Positions 1 to 9,121 of a DNA stretch of 64,000 bases are shown here, in pieces. The translations under genes and the position numbers were made by a program. The stretch is taken from contig NW_003314307.1 of assembly GCF_000143415.4 (NCBI RefSeq), positions 910,952-974,951 on the forward strand. Reading direction: 5' to 3'. Below the pieces are notes generated by a model. It worked only from the letters and a program-made list of their open reading frames with translations, was not told where the DNA came from and did no database searches. Every line of letters starts with the position of its first letter. Position 1 is the stretch's first letter. The stretch comes from Selaginella moellendorffii. Lineage: Eukaryota > Streptophyta > Lycopodiopsida > Selaginellales > Selaginellaceae.

Positions 1-652
1 GGTTGGTGTTTGGTGGAGATCCTATTTTCGAGGTGCAAGCCTTTGCTCGAATACTGGGAGAAGATTATATCTGCTATCCAAAATGGGCCGGTTGTATATG
101 AAGAATTGGAAGAGTCCTTTTGGCCAGAACCCAGAGCACCAGATAGTAGCGGAACAATGTCCTCTGGAAATGCAGTGACAGATAACGATGTTGAGGATCA
201 CTATTGTGGGCCGAGGAACAAGAAGCCGGATTCAGCATTCAATCCAGTACAGGTCTGCAAAGGAATGGTCATGCTTGTCAGACCCAGTAATAAAAAACAA
301 ATGATATGGGTGGGGCGCTGCATCACTGATGCAGAGGAGGACGCGGAAACTAACTCCTTCAATGTAACTGTGGAGTGGTTCAAGCCAAGTTCCGGATATA
401 CGAACGATTGCCTAGAAAAGAGATGGGTGCTGAATCCAAGGGATCCCAGCATGAGCATATCGGTGGATAATGTTGTGCATGGTTGGATGCGGAAGCAGAG
501 TGCCACCATCACCTTGCCAGACCATGCAAGAGATGCAGCAAGAGCATTCATAACCCGGGTTCAAGGTGAGATTCATGAATATTCCTTTACTAAGTTTCTA
601 ATGTATTTTATTTCAAGGTGAACAATCCGAATCTGAATCAGAGGAGGCGTGA
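1..652 (+). CDS. 3' end of an unrecognised plant gene, two exons seen
   Basis: The reading frame is open from the window edge, so the true start lies upstream. It runs to about 565, where a GT donor opens a 52-bp intron (566-617) ending in CAAG. The last exon then adds a short acidic Ser/Glu tail (QSESESEEA) and stops with TGA at 650-652. Intron length and phase (1 nt + 2 nt forming a Gly codon) are consistent. The middle of the protein (GMVMLVRPSNKKQMIWVGR, then VEWFKP) has the look of a small beta-barrel of the BAH/Agenet sort, but this is a weak impression. No family is recognised. The tail exon appears again in part at 742-768 and inverted near 1992-2023, so the locus may belong to a repeated, transposon-associated family rather than a single-copy gene. 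Confidence 0.45.
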
Positions 653-1983
653 TGGCATGTGGCCTTACGCCATTCCTAGGTGAGATGATACAAATAACAA
701 GTATAAATTCTTAGTTGTTCTAGCAAATCTTACTTAAAGTTCAAGGTGAACAAGCCGAATATGAATTCATCGGATTGTTATAACAAATTGCGAGGTGATG
801 GCATGAGGCGATACGCCATTTGAGAGTGGTAGCCATTCCTATATGAGGTGAGTGAAGTATTTATTAGAAATACCTCATTCAATTGTGCACTTTTAAGTCT
901 TGGTCCACTTAGTACTGTTTGCATGTTTTTATTTTAATTCTTTCTCTAAAATGTTATTTAGCATGTGGCTTCATGCCATTGCTCTCCACAATCATGCATT
1001 GAATTTATATCCTTGCATAATACTTCTCCATATATATAGCATGTGCGCACATGTGATATGGTTCATTAGGCCTGATATAGTGTGTGAGGTAAAACAAAGA
1101 TGATGTGACATATGCATTTACCAATCACACGTGCATAAATCTAATAATATGGCGTGTGGCCCATATTAATGGCACATAAACCCATATTGTGGGCTTACGT
1201 GCTTTATGTACCATCATTCCCTTGCAGCCTGTGTGTTGGTTTCCTTTTATAACACAACGAACTCCATATTTTAGGGTGAAGAGCGTTCTCATGGCAAGCA
1301 CAAAATCTGTAAGTGAGGCAGAAAAGGAGACGGAGAAGGAGATAGGTGAAGATATAGAATATATAAGTCTTCCAAACTCCCCGTACTATACTCCAGGTGA
1401 TCATTTTTTTGAACAAACGGCAACATTAACAACTATCGAGAACGCCCCAGTAACGTCAGAGACAACAATCCAAAGCAAAACAACTGACCCGGAGAAGGAT
1501 GATAGTACCGCTGAGAGTACCAAAAAGGAGGTGTCCACTAGCGCTTAGGCTTATAATGGCGTGTGCCCTCATGCCATTTACTTGATCACCAAATACCTTT
1601 TTCCCTTTGCACTAGTATATCTTAATACCGGTCTGAGAAATAGAATGGCATGTGCCCTCAGGCCTTTTACTAAATCACCTTTGAAAGAAATGCAAGCCTC
1701 TATGTCGTAAAAAAAAGGTACTAGAGAAATTCCTTAATAATATGAATGTTATTTAGTTTCATGAAAATACACTAAGGGTCAAATGAGTTAAATGACTTCT
1801 CCAGACTAGCAATGCCTCTTGCTACACCTTCACAATTAGATTCGTTAGAAAAAGATAACATTGAATAATATCTAAATGTTCTCACCATTAAGTTATATGT
1901 CTGGCTAATAGGAATGACGTTCATCTTGGAAAGCTCACCACACGCTCAATGAACAAACAAATAGTGTGTGCGCGTATGCCATC
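652..1983. repeat. Dispersed short near-palindromic repeats (ATGGC...GCCAT)
   Basis: A 22-23 bp motif with arms ATGGC and GCCAT around GTG-S-CC-type centres occurs at 652-674, 798-820, 961-980, 1556-1578, 1645-1668 and, more degenerate, 1961-1983. A half copy is at 1149-1165. The variants differ at the centre but keep the arms, so each could fold into a small hairpin. Most sit 10-40 bp after coding-like exons. The unit does not match a repeat family that I recognise. Confidence 0.6.
1291..1548 (+). CDS. Small acidic Thr/Ser/Glu-rich hypothetical protein
   Basis: An 85-residue frame starting at ATG 1291 (MASTKSVSEAEKETEKEIG) ends at TAG near 1548. An in-frame start at 1189 also exists, but the upstream piece reads like translated intergenic DNA and ends next to a TTTTAG acceptor-like site, so the internal ATG is preferred. 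The product is hydrophilic and low in complexity, with alternating acidic and Thr/Ser blocks. No domain is recognised. A copy of the dispersed palindromic repeat begins 8 bp after the stop, as it does after the upstream gene, so both may be parts of one decayed repeated element. Confidence 0.3.
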   Translation: MASTKSVSEAEKETEKEIGEDIEYISLPNSPYYTPGDHFFEQTATLTTIENAPVTSETTIQSKTTDPEKDDSTAESTKKEVSTSA

Positions 1984-2189
1984 GCTCTTCTTTAGCTTCA
2001 GATTCAGCTTGTTCACCTTGACAATGAGATTTATTATACAACCAGATGGACTCAGTCTGGACATAAAGTCACCGCGCTAGTCACCATGCCCCAGATATGT
2101 CTAGCCCCTGGACAAAAAACATATAATTTCACGTCATTTTCAAATACTTGAAAATTTGTACCTAGTCCCATTTTACTGAATAAATCCCA

Positions 2190-4790
2190 CTTAACGAAAT
2201 AGAGCATATGAAGCGTTTTAACCGTTGCATATACACAATTTTTGGAAGATTTGCCTATTGGATGTCATGCCAAACCTCATAAACTTGTGGTCCAACTTGC
2301 CGCAACACTCAATATGGTCTTTTCCACTGAGCAAGGACCCCTTTAGATAAACCACATATTGTAAGATGGGGAAAATGGACTAACACTATGTCATTCATTT
2401 TGTACTCTGCATGCGGATGATGATGGGACTTGTAGCACTATTGTTATCCCACTTGTATATGGCTTAAGTGTTTGGCAGACTTTACTCGAACAAATGGAAG
2501 AATGCTCGTCAAATACTAATCCCACAACCTAGCATAGGCAGCTTGTGACAATTGCAAAGGTAAACCCAGCTCTGTTGGTAATATTAGATCATGACCACAT
2601 AAAAGTTTATATAATGAAGTAACAATAGAACTCTACACCCCTGTGACATATGCATACCAAAGAAAAGGTAAATAACCATCCCAATTTCAATGTTGAAAGT
2701 TCACGTACTTTGCAATCATCCCTTTGAACGTCCGAACGAGCCGTTCCACCAAACCGTTTAATTATGGATAATAAGCATTCGTGAAAGTGTGGTGTATCCC
2801 AAATTGAGATGTTAAAACATGAAATGCCTCAGCTATAAATACGGGACCATTTTCCGAAAAAATCCGCTTTGGATAAGAATGCTAGAACACCACTAAATTG
2901 AGGAGGAAGTATTCAATAACAGTTGCAAAGGCGCTAGCAAGAGCACCAACTTCCACCTAATGAGTCAAGTAGTTAGAAGCAATAATAACATACTCATTGT
3001 CAATAATTGATTGTAGAAAAGATCTTATAAGATCAAATGCCACCAACTTAAACAAACGAGAAACTACAATTGACTCCAATTATCTTTCCAAGGCACGAGG
3101 GAGAGTATTATGGGCTTGGCACCAAATGTAACTACACACATATCGGATAATGTCACGTTACATCTTCGGCCAATAGAAAGACCTGTGCAACTTTTCAATC
3201 ACACAACAATATCCCATATGCTTGTCTAGAACAGGAGAATCATGGTAGGTATGGGGAAACTATAGAATAAAGACAGAAGGCACCACCAGCTGTAAAGGAT
3301 TATTAGGATTTGTCCCCACAAAATAAAGAAGGCCATCTTCAAAGCAATATTGAGAATGTAAATGCTAAAATGGCAAGTTATCAGCAAGTGATGCAAAATT
3401 CTCAAACCCATCTTAAAGCATTTGAATCCACAGCTCAATCTTTTGAGCCTTACGAACCTCATCAAGAGAAGGTAAATCTTGTTCTACACCTTGTGGATAT
3501 TGAATGTCAAGTACAGCAATTGCCGACGGCACAAAATCCTCGTATAGAAAATTCACAAATGTTGGAATAACAGGCTTGTTAGAAACATGAGAAGAAAGAG
3601 AAGAAGGAAGAAGAGCTCAAGAAAGGGCATCAACATTAGCCATAGAATTCCCTAGGTGATGAACAACATCAAAATCAAATATCTGAAGCTTCAAAGCCCA
3701 CCAAGAAGTATGATCAACCAGGTTCTTTCGCTTCAATAATGAAGGAACGGCAGCATGATCACCTTCAAGTAACATTCGAGAACCATATAAATATGCATGA
3801 AGTTTCTCGAAACCCTACACTGCTGCTAAACACTCTTTCTCTGTCGTGGAGTAGTTCACCTCTACTAGTTGTAATGTACGGCTTATATATACAATGGGAT
3901 GGCGCTGACCAAGCACACTTAAGCTCTTTTGCATCAACACACTTTTAAGACTAATATCAAAAACATCCACACGCAAAATAAAAGGTCGAGTGTAGTCAGG
4001 ATATGCCAAAACTGGAGGAGTTGTCAATATCTCTTTGAGATCCACATACGCTTGCTCACAATCCGAAGACTAGATGAAAGATGACATTGATAACTTCAAC
4101 AATGTTCACAATGGTGTAGTGCAATCAAAAAGATGATCCACAAAACGACTGAGATACTACACCTTGCCCAAAAAGCGCTGCATCATTCACACACTTTGGA
4201 GTAGGGAATTTTAGGATAGCCACAAGTTTTTCATGATCAACTTGCAAACCCTCACGAGAAATATGGTACCCAAGATAAGTCGTGTCTTTGGACCCAAACA
4301 CGCACTTCGACCGCTTCAGCTTTAAACCAACATCCCATAGTTGATCCAACACTTTACAAACATCATGAATGTGCTCCTCCCACGTCCCCTCCAAGTGGAT
4401 CAAAACATCATCAATGAAGTGAGTAGTTATCTCCAACATATCACAAAGAACCTTATCCATCATCCACTAAAAAGTTGCAAGAGCATTGTTCAAACCAAAC
4501 GGCATCACCAAGAACTCGTACAAATCAAATAGTGTACAAAAAGTAGTTTTAGGAATATTTTCTTCGGCCATTAGTACTTGCTAATAACTAAAAGTATGAT
4601 CTAGCTTGGTGAACCAATAACTTCGCCCCAGACAATCCAAAAGATCAGCCATGGGGGGGACAAAAGAAATGGAAACAAAGGTAGAAGTAGAGGGACAAAG
4701 AGTACAGAAGTGAGAGGAATTGATAAAATATAAAGAAATATGAGATAAGGGGAAAAAGCCTCAAAGTCACACTTGGCATGATTGCGTTGC
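2190..4790 (-). pseudogene. Gypsy pol remnant (RT, RNase H, integrase)
   Basis: Minus-strand frames at 4125-4463 contain a reverse transcriptase core with FIDDVLIHLEG, the F/YxDD catalytic box. The frame at 3815-4045 carries the RT-RNase H linker (LKEILTTPPVLAYPDYTRPF). Integrase DNA is recognisable only by nucleotide similarity to copy 2 (about 2190-3200). Numerous stops and small deletions are present, for example near 4170-4190. It cannot encode an active enzyme. Confidence 0.75.
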
Positions 4791-4796
4791 AATCAA

Positions 4797-6060
4797 TCTA
4801 TACCAAGGATGAAGTCAAAAGCTTGATTTGGCACCACCTGCAATGATTGCAACCCATGCTTGAGATCACCCACATGCATAACTAGGTCCACCTCATCCCG
4901 TGCACATGCATATGTATGGCCGTTGCTATAAACAATGAAAATTGGCTCCACTACATGACGCAAGTGTAAATGGTAACATGTGGCAATAGGTCAAGCAATA
5001 GAAGATAAACTTGAACCTATATCAACCAACTTAGAGAGAATAATAGGAGATTGCTTGTTATAAAAATAAGCTTGGAAAGTAAACACTGGATGAATTGGTG
5101 CTGAATGAACCTTTTGATGATACTTCCGAAAGAAATATAAAGGGGTCACTAATTTATTCATGTAAGGTCCCTCTATTACTTGTGTAACTCCTTGTTTCCC
5201 AGATGCATCTCAGTGTCCAAACCTTCTATTACAGCAGCACCAATAAGATGTTGTTAACGCCAAGGTGTCCACTCAGGAAATGGTGGCCACCAATTTGGAA
5301 AACACCGACAACGCTGATAAGTGTGACCAACTTCATCACACGCCCAACAACAAATACTACGGCCTCGCCTTTATCCTTGGATTTGAACAGTAGCAGCATC
5401 AACTTCCATTGGAACAAGACCATCACCCATAGAAAGTGAAGCTGAAGGATATGAAGTGAGAAGTGGAAGAGGCGACGTTTTATAATGTTGTGCCAAGCGA
5501 AGAGCATTATCAAGGGTGGCGGGAGCAAGTGCATGCATAAGTCTGACAAAATCTTGATGAAGTGCTGGCCACAACATTCCTAACTTGATCCGCTTCAACA
5601 TATTTGGCTCCGCACGAAGTAAGAGGCTTCGGAAACGAATGCTAAATTGCATCACCAACTCAGATGGCCCTTAACAAAGACGATGCAATTGTTAGAAAGT
5701 ATCATCACAATCGTCAGCATGTTCGAATGTGTGTTTAAAGACGTCTGGGAGAATATTTCAATCCCCACAAGTGGCTGTGTTCAAACCATTATACCACTGC
5801 AATGCCATCCCTTAGAGACATGTAGAAAACTCACGCAAACGTCAAACATCATCCCAAGAATGATATATGGCAATCACCGTGAAATGATCGAACCAATGGT
5901 ACATATCATCCCTAGGATTCCCACGAAAAAACTCTGGCTGAATACAAGGATTGGCACTAAAAACAAAAGGAGTTGTACTACATGCCATGAATGCCACCAT
6001 TAACTGAGTTTGGTTGTTCAATTGCAATCGCATAGCATCAACCAACTGTACTAACTGCTA
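4797..6060 (-). pseudogene. Gypsy gag remnant with CCHC zinc knuckle
   Basis: On the minus strand, around 5300-5360, the sequence reads CWACDEVGHTYQRC, a perfect CX2CX4HX4C zinc knuckle typical of retroelement nucleocapsid. Upstream, the frame at 5371-5658 (LNALRLAQHYKT-like region) reads as gag, and the frame at 5842-6045 resembles the gag N-terminal region. The segment is absent from copy 2. A further gag piece of the same family is at about 60110-60400 on the plus strand. Confidence 0.7.
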
Positions 6061-6319
6061 TTCCAGAGTCAAAAGAGGAGATTGCTAATCTACCATAAAA
6101 ATGAACGAAAAGGAAAAAGCAAAAGAAGAGAGATGAAAAAAGGCTAGAAAGAAAGGAAGATCTAGACAATGCAAAAAGCTAGATCTTGAAAGGAAAGAAT
6201 AAAAGAAAGGAAATGAAAAAGTTAGATCTAGATGATGCAAAAGTTATATCTAAACCAAAAATCCCAAATTTGAACACTCCTCAAGGACAATCAAAGATGC
6301 CCCTCATCTCCACCAATGT

Positions 6320-6492
6320 GAGTGCATGAAATATAAAAAGGGAATATAGAAAATGTGCATATTAATTAACCCAAAAACCCTAATTTATATACAAGAGCAA
6401 GTGGTCTGGATTGAAACCAATCTGACAGCTACCAAAATCCCACTATACTAATATTAATATACGGCATCGTAGCCGTACACTTGGACCTCACA
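6320..6492 (-). repeat. 5' LTR of gypsy copy 1 (about 173 bp)
   Basis: On the minus strand it begins TGTGAGG and ends ...CACTCA. It aligns along its length with the LTRs at 18655-18827, 22220-22393 and 60891-61062, all 172-174 bp. It is followed inward by TTGGTGGAG, shared by the other copies. Confidence 0.85.
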
Positions 6493-7100
6493 AGATCTAG
6501 ATATTATTTAAATTACTATTTTGTTTATAATACCTGTTTGCCACTAAAACATTAATAAAATATTCTTTAGTGTACCAAAATATTTTTAAAATATTCTAAA
6601 TGACTCCTTTTGTTGACTTGGCTCTCTTTATTACCAGATCCGCTTGAAAGTACATTAAGTTGTACATTCTTGAGGTCAATAGGAAGGCATTGATTTCCTT
6701 GTTACAACTTACAAGTTCTAAAGGCATTACTTTGGTTTTTATACAAGATCCAGGTAGGCAACATGCTTAGAAGACAAGGAATGAAGAGAGGCCACCTTGA
6801 AACAAAATCCATCACCTAGTAAGCTTTTAATAATTAGTTTTTTTGAATTGATCAAGTGTGCCCAATATCTCTATTTGTTTGTTCAGAGGCTATGAGAGAC
6901 CAAAAGCAAATGCATTTAAACTTTGAAAGAATGTAAAGGTAATGTTTCCAATTTTAAAAAAATTTTAAGAAAAAAAAGTTACTCATTATAAAAGACTTTT
7001 AGCTATACAATTATGTAGCTAAATATGTTTACTAGCAAACCAAAATACCAAATAATATTAGTGTTTATACAATTTGATTGCTACTGAACATCATATAATT
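6493..7100. other. AT-rich decayed repeat spacer
   Basis: No gene is seen. About 6500-6680 resembles 15570-15790 (same orientation) and 41420-41710 (opposite orientation): all contain ACTAAAACATTAATAAAATA-like text and a CTTGGCTC block. It is therefore part of a dispersed AT-rich repeat. Confidence 0.5.
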
Positions 7101-7387
7101 GATTTACATTCTGTTGGTTTTACCAATTTCTTTACTCATCCTCTTGAATAACACTCTCTTTTCGTCCTCCCTTGTGAATACTATTACTATTATATAAGCA
7201 TTAGTAACATTCTTCATGGTTGCCTGCAGATGCAGATGCTTGCCTATAGAAACCTGCTGGAGATGGTGGTCTTTCCAAAGCTCATCACTCAAAAGGCTCT
7301 TGAAATGCAACAAAAGATGCCAGAATCTCCAAGGATGAGTAATAGAATGGTGAAGAGAAAAGATTAGCATTTTTGTTTCTTTGCTAA

Positions 7388-7460
7388 GGGGATGTAGCTC
7401 AGATGGTAGAGCACTTGCTTAGCATGTGAGAGGCACCAGGATCGATACCCAGCATCTCCA
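7388..7460 (+). tRNA. tRNA-Ala (AGC), possibly decaying
   Basis: A 73-nt cloverleaf can be drawn. The acceptor stem is GGGGATG/CATCTCC with the G3-T70 wobble usual for plant tRNA-Ala, followed by discriminator A. The D arm is GCTC...GAGC. The anticodon loop TTAGCAT gives anticodon AGC. The box A-like (TAGCTCAGATGG) and box B-like (GGATCGATACC) sequences are intact. Oddities are two wobble pairs in the anticodon stem and two mismatches in the T stem, which suggest early decay. There is no intron and no CCA. In arm B (about 41033-41055, minus) only the last ~20 nt remain. Confidence 0.8.
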
Positions 7461-7463
7461 AAT

Positions 7464-7980
7464 ATGTTCAATTATTTGATTGTTCTAGGCATTTTGAGCG
7501 ATTTTACTGGTGTTGACCTTTGGGGGAGCTATGGATGGATGTTGCACTGTGAGACCATCAAAACAGCAATGGATAGACATTTATTTTGTGTTTCTTTTTC
7601 CCACTTTTTTGCAAAAGGAAGTAGTTTGTGCACGCTGATGGCTTGTGTCTCCATGAGCTCCATGACTTGCATTCAATGAGTGCCAAGTTTTCAGAGGTTT
7701 GAAAAACACGTAAAAAAGTTTCATTCACTACTTTAGAATTAAATTGCCATCAAATTAAAATTGTTTTCACTTTTGGAAATATTTGTACCTAGAGCATTTC
7801 GTGATTGTGAGATTAAATCGCTATTCACATCTAGGTTTGGGCTCTTTGGCATGCTCAAGCCCGATGGCACCCTTGCTGACAATCCACAGCGTCACCAGCT
7901 CTCGAGTCCACTCGTTTTTTTTTTCACAAAGCCAAAAGTACCTCTTTATTTTTTCTAAGTCAAGGGTTAGGTTATAATCT
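7464..7980 (+). other. Coding-like fragments conserved in both duplication arms
   Basis: Two stretches keep protein-like similarity to arm B. About 7540-7680 compares with 40800-40950 minus (KTAMDR..., HFFAKGS, LHS/MSS). About 7800-7910 compares with 40610-40700 minus (FGLFGML-PDGTLADNPQR). Frames are broken in arm A. No family is recognised. They may be old exons of the gene that ends in the His-rich protein, or separate gene fragments. Confidence 0.3.
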
Positions 7981-8050
7981 TTCTCGCTTGGATTTTTCTA
8001 TTGTAGAAGCTCTCGTCAGGTAAGCTGGCTCTCGCGCTCACACCGCCCCA

Positions 8051-8782
8051 ATGCTTGTCCGCCGAGCTCAAGCGCCCTGGCATGGCGGCCATCACCGAGC
8101 TTCACACCCGCGAGCTCCAGCTCTAGCTCCAGCACATCCAGCACACCACCATGGACACCAAGGCCACGAGCCAGCGCCAGCTTTAGCTCCAGTTCTTCAA
8201 GGTGATGCTCCAGATCGAGCCCCAGTGCCAGCTGCTTTCGTTCACCCTGCTCACGGCTACCCTGCTCATCTAGCTCCAGCGCCTGCTATCCTCGATCATG
8301 CTCGCCACCACCATCCAGCTCCAGCAGCAGCAGTGTACCATCATCATCACGGTGATGGAGCTCCTCTGGTTGTTCACCACCATCACCATGGTCACCACCA
8401 TGGAGGACGCCACAACCACCACCACCACCACCACCACCATCGTCGTCGCGACGGTCACGACGCAGCAGTGGCCACACCAACACCCGCAGCAGTAGTTACA
8501 GTGGTTCGGAGGACGCCGTGGTCGCTGCTCCAGTTTCTTCTCTGGGTTTTGGTTGCGATCTTGGTGCTGCTCGCGTGCTTTTTGCTCGTGCGATGGATGT
8601 TATCTCGAAGGAAGCAGCGCAGTAATGTGATCTTTCAGGATCCCGGGTGGCAGATCGAAGTTGTGGTGGACGATCCTCCGACTGAGAAGAAACAGCTGGA
8701 AGCTCACACTCGTGGTTCGCACAGCAATGGCACTCTAGGATTCTCCTCAAAGTGTCCTGCCAACACTGGCAGTGACGCGTAA
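8051..8782 (+). CDS. His/Ala/Pro-rich single-pass membrane protein (arm A copy)
   Basis: A 243-residue frame. Residues 1-150 are extremely rich in His, Ala and Pro, with AP/PA dipeptides and poly-His runs, the longest at about 121-130 encoded by a CAC/CAT microsatellite. A hydrophobic helix spans about 158-184 (WSLLQFLLWVLVAILVLLAC), followed by an RRKQR stop-transfer patch and a polar C-terminal tail of about 58 residues. No signal peptide is seen. The layout suggests a metal-binding-like or cell-wall-like extracellular region on a membrane anchor, but that is inference. The arm B copy starts 12 residues upstream at an ATG that is CTG here, so this copy may use a shorter start or have lost its normal one. 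CAGGTAAG just upstream could be a donor site. No known family is assigned. Confidence 0.55.
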   Translation: MLVRRAQAPWHGGHHRASHPRAPALAPAHPAHHHGHQGHEPAPALAPVLQGDAPDRAPVPAAFVHPAHGYPAHLAPAPAILDHARHHHPAPAAAVYHHHHGDGAPLVVHHHHHGHHHGGRHNHHHHHHHHRRRDGHDAAVATPTPAAVVTVVRRTPWSLLQFLLWVLVAILVLLACFLLVRWMLSRRKQRSNVIFQDPGWQIEVVVDDPPTEKKQLEAHTRGSHSNGTLGFSSKCPANTGSDA

Positions 8783-8925
8783 CTCAGCACAGTGCATGCG
8801 TTGTCACATGGAAGATTGTGTACAAACAATCTTCAAGGAGATGAAGTTGCAGAGCAAGAAGATAGCAGGCTCTTGCTCACGGACAGTGAAGATCACATAC
8901 GAGGGTCAACTACCAGACTTGGAAG

Positions 8926-9080
8926 TATTGAGGGAATATTCGTGATTCCCTCTTAGGTCAAGTTGACCGTCGTGTCTGTTCAGTTCTTATAGTCAATAAG
9001 AGAGACGCCCGGCAGGCCCCGGGCGTAGCGCCAGCAGCGGCTGGCATTCCAGAGTACATTCGTGATTTCTATCCCGAATA
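8926..9080 (+). repeat. 5' LTR of Copia element (155 bp)
   Basis: It begins TATTGAGGGAATATTCGTG and ends CCCGAATA, so the termini are TA...TA rather than the canonical TG...CA. It is identical on direct reading to the 3' LTR. The LTR is very short for a copia element. It contains the self-complementary GC-rich block GCCCGGCAGGCCCCGGGC at about 9007-9024. Confidence 0.95.
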
Positions 9081-9095
9081 TGGTATCGGAGCAGG
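9081..9095 (+). other. Copia primer binding site
   Basis: TGGTATCGGAGCAGG begins directly after the 5' LTR. It differs by one base from TGGTATCAGAGC, the usual plant PBS complementary to the 3' end of initiator tRNA-Met. Confidence 0.85.
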
Positions 9096-9121
9096 ATCAC
9101 GTCCCACTCTGAAAAAGAAAG

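Larger units (their letters stand above)
2190..6492 (-). mobile_element. Ty3/gypsy retrotransposon, copy 1 (decayed, 3' truncated)
   Basis: Read on the minus strand, the order is LTR (6320-6492), gag, RT/RNase H, integrase. It is homologous over most of its length to the better preserved copy at 18655-22393. It retains the gag region that copy 2 has lost, but no 3' LTR is found: homology stops at about 2190, just after the integrase tail. All frames are broken by stops, and many differences from copy 2 are C-to-T/G-to-A type on inspection, as expected for a long-silent methylated element. Confidence 0.8.
7110..8920 (+). repeat. Arm A (left part) of a large inverted duplication
   Basis: This segment matches 39623-41340 in the opposite orientation, including non-coding DNA, a conserved fragment pair and the His-rich protein gene. 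Similarity is high on inspection but interrupted by small indels. Arm A has a whole tRNA-Ala gene where arm B keeps only its last ~20 nt, and an extra 12 bp at about 8900. The arm continues at 13799-14965 beyond the Copia insertion. Confidence 0.8.

Noticed and set aside
8270-8495. Poly-Val/poly-Thr frames in the His-rich gene region
   Set aside because: Translations of the CAC/CAT microsatellite in other frames.
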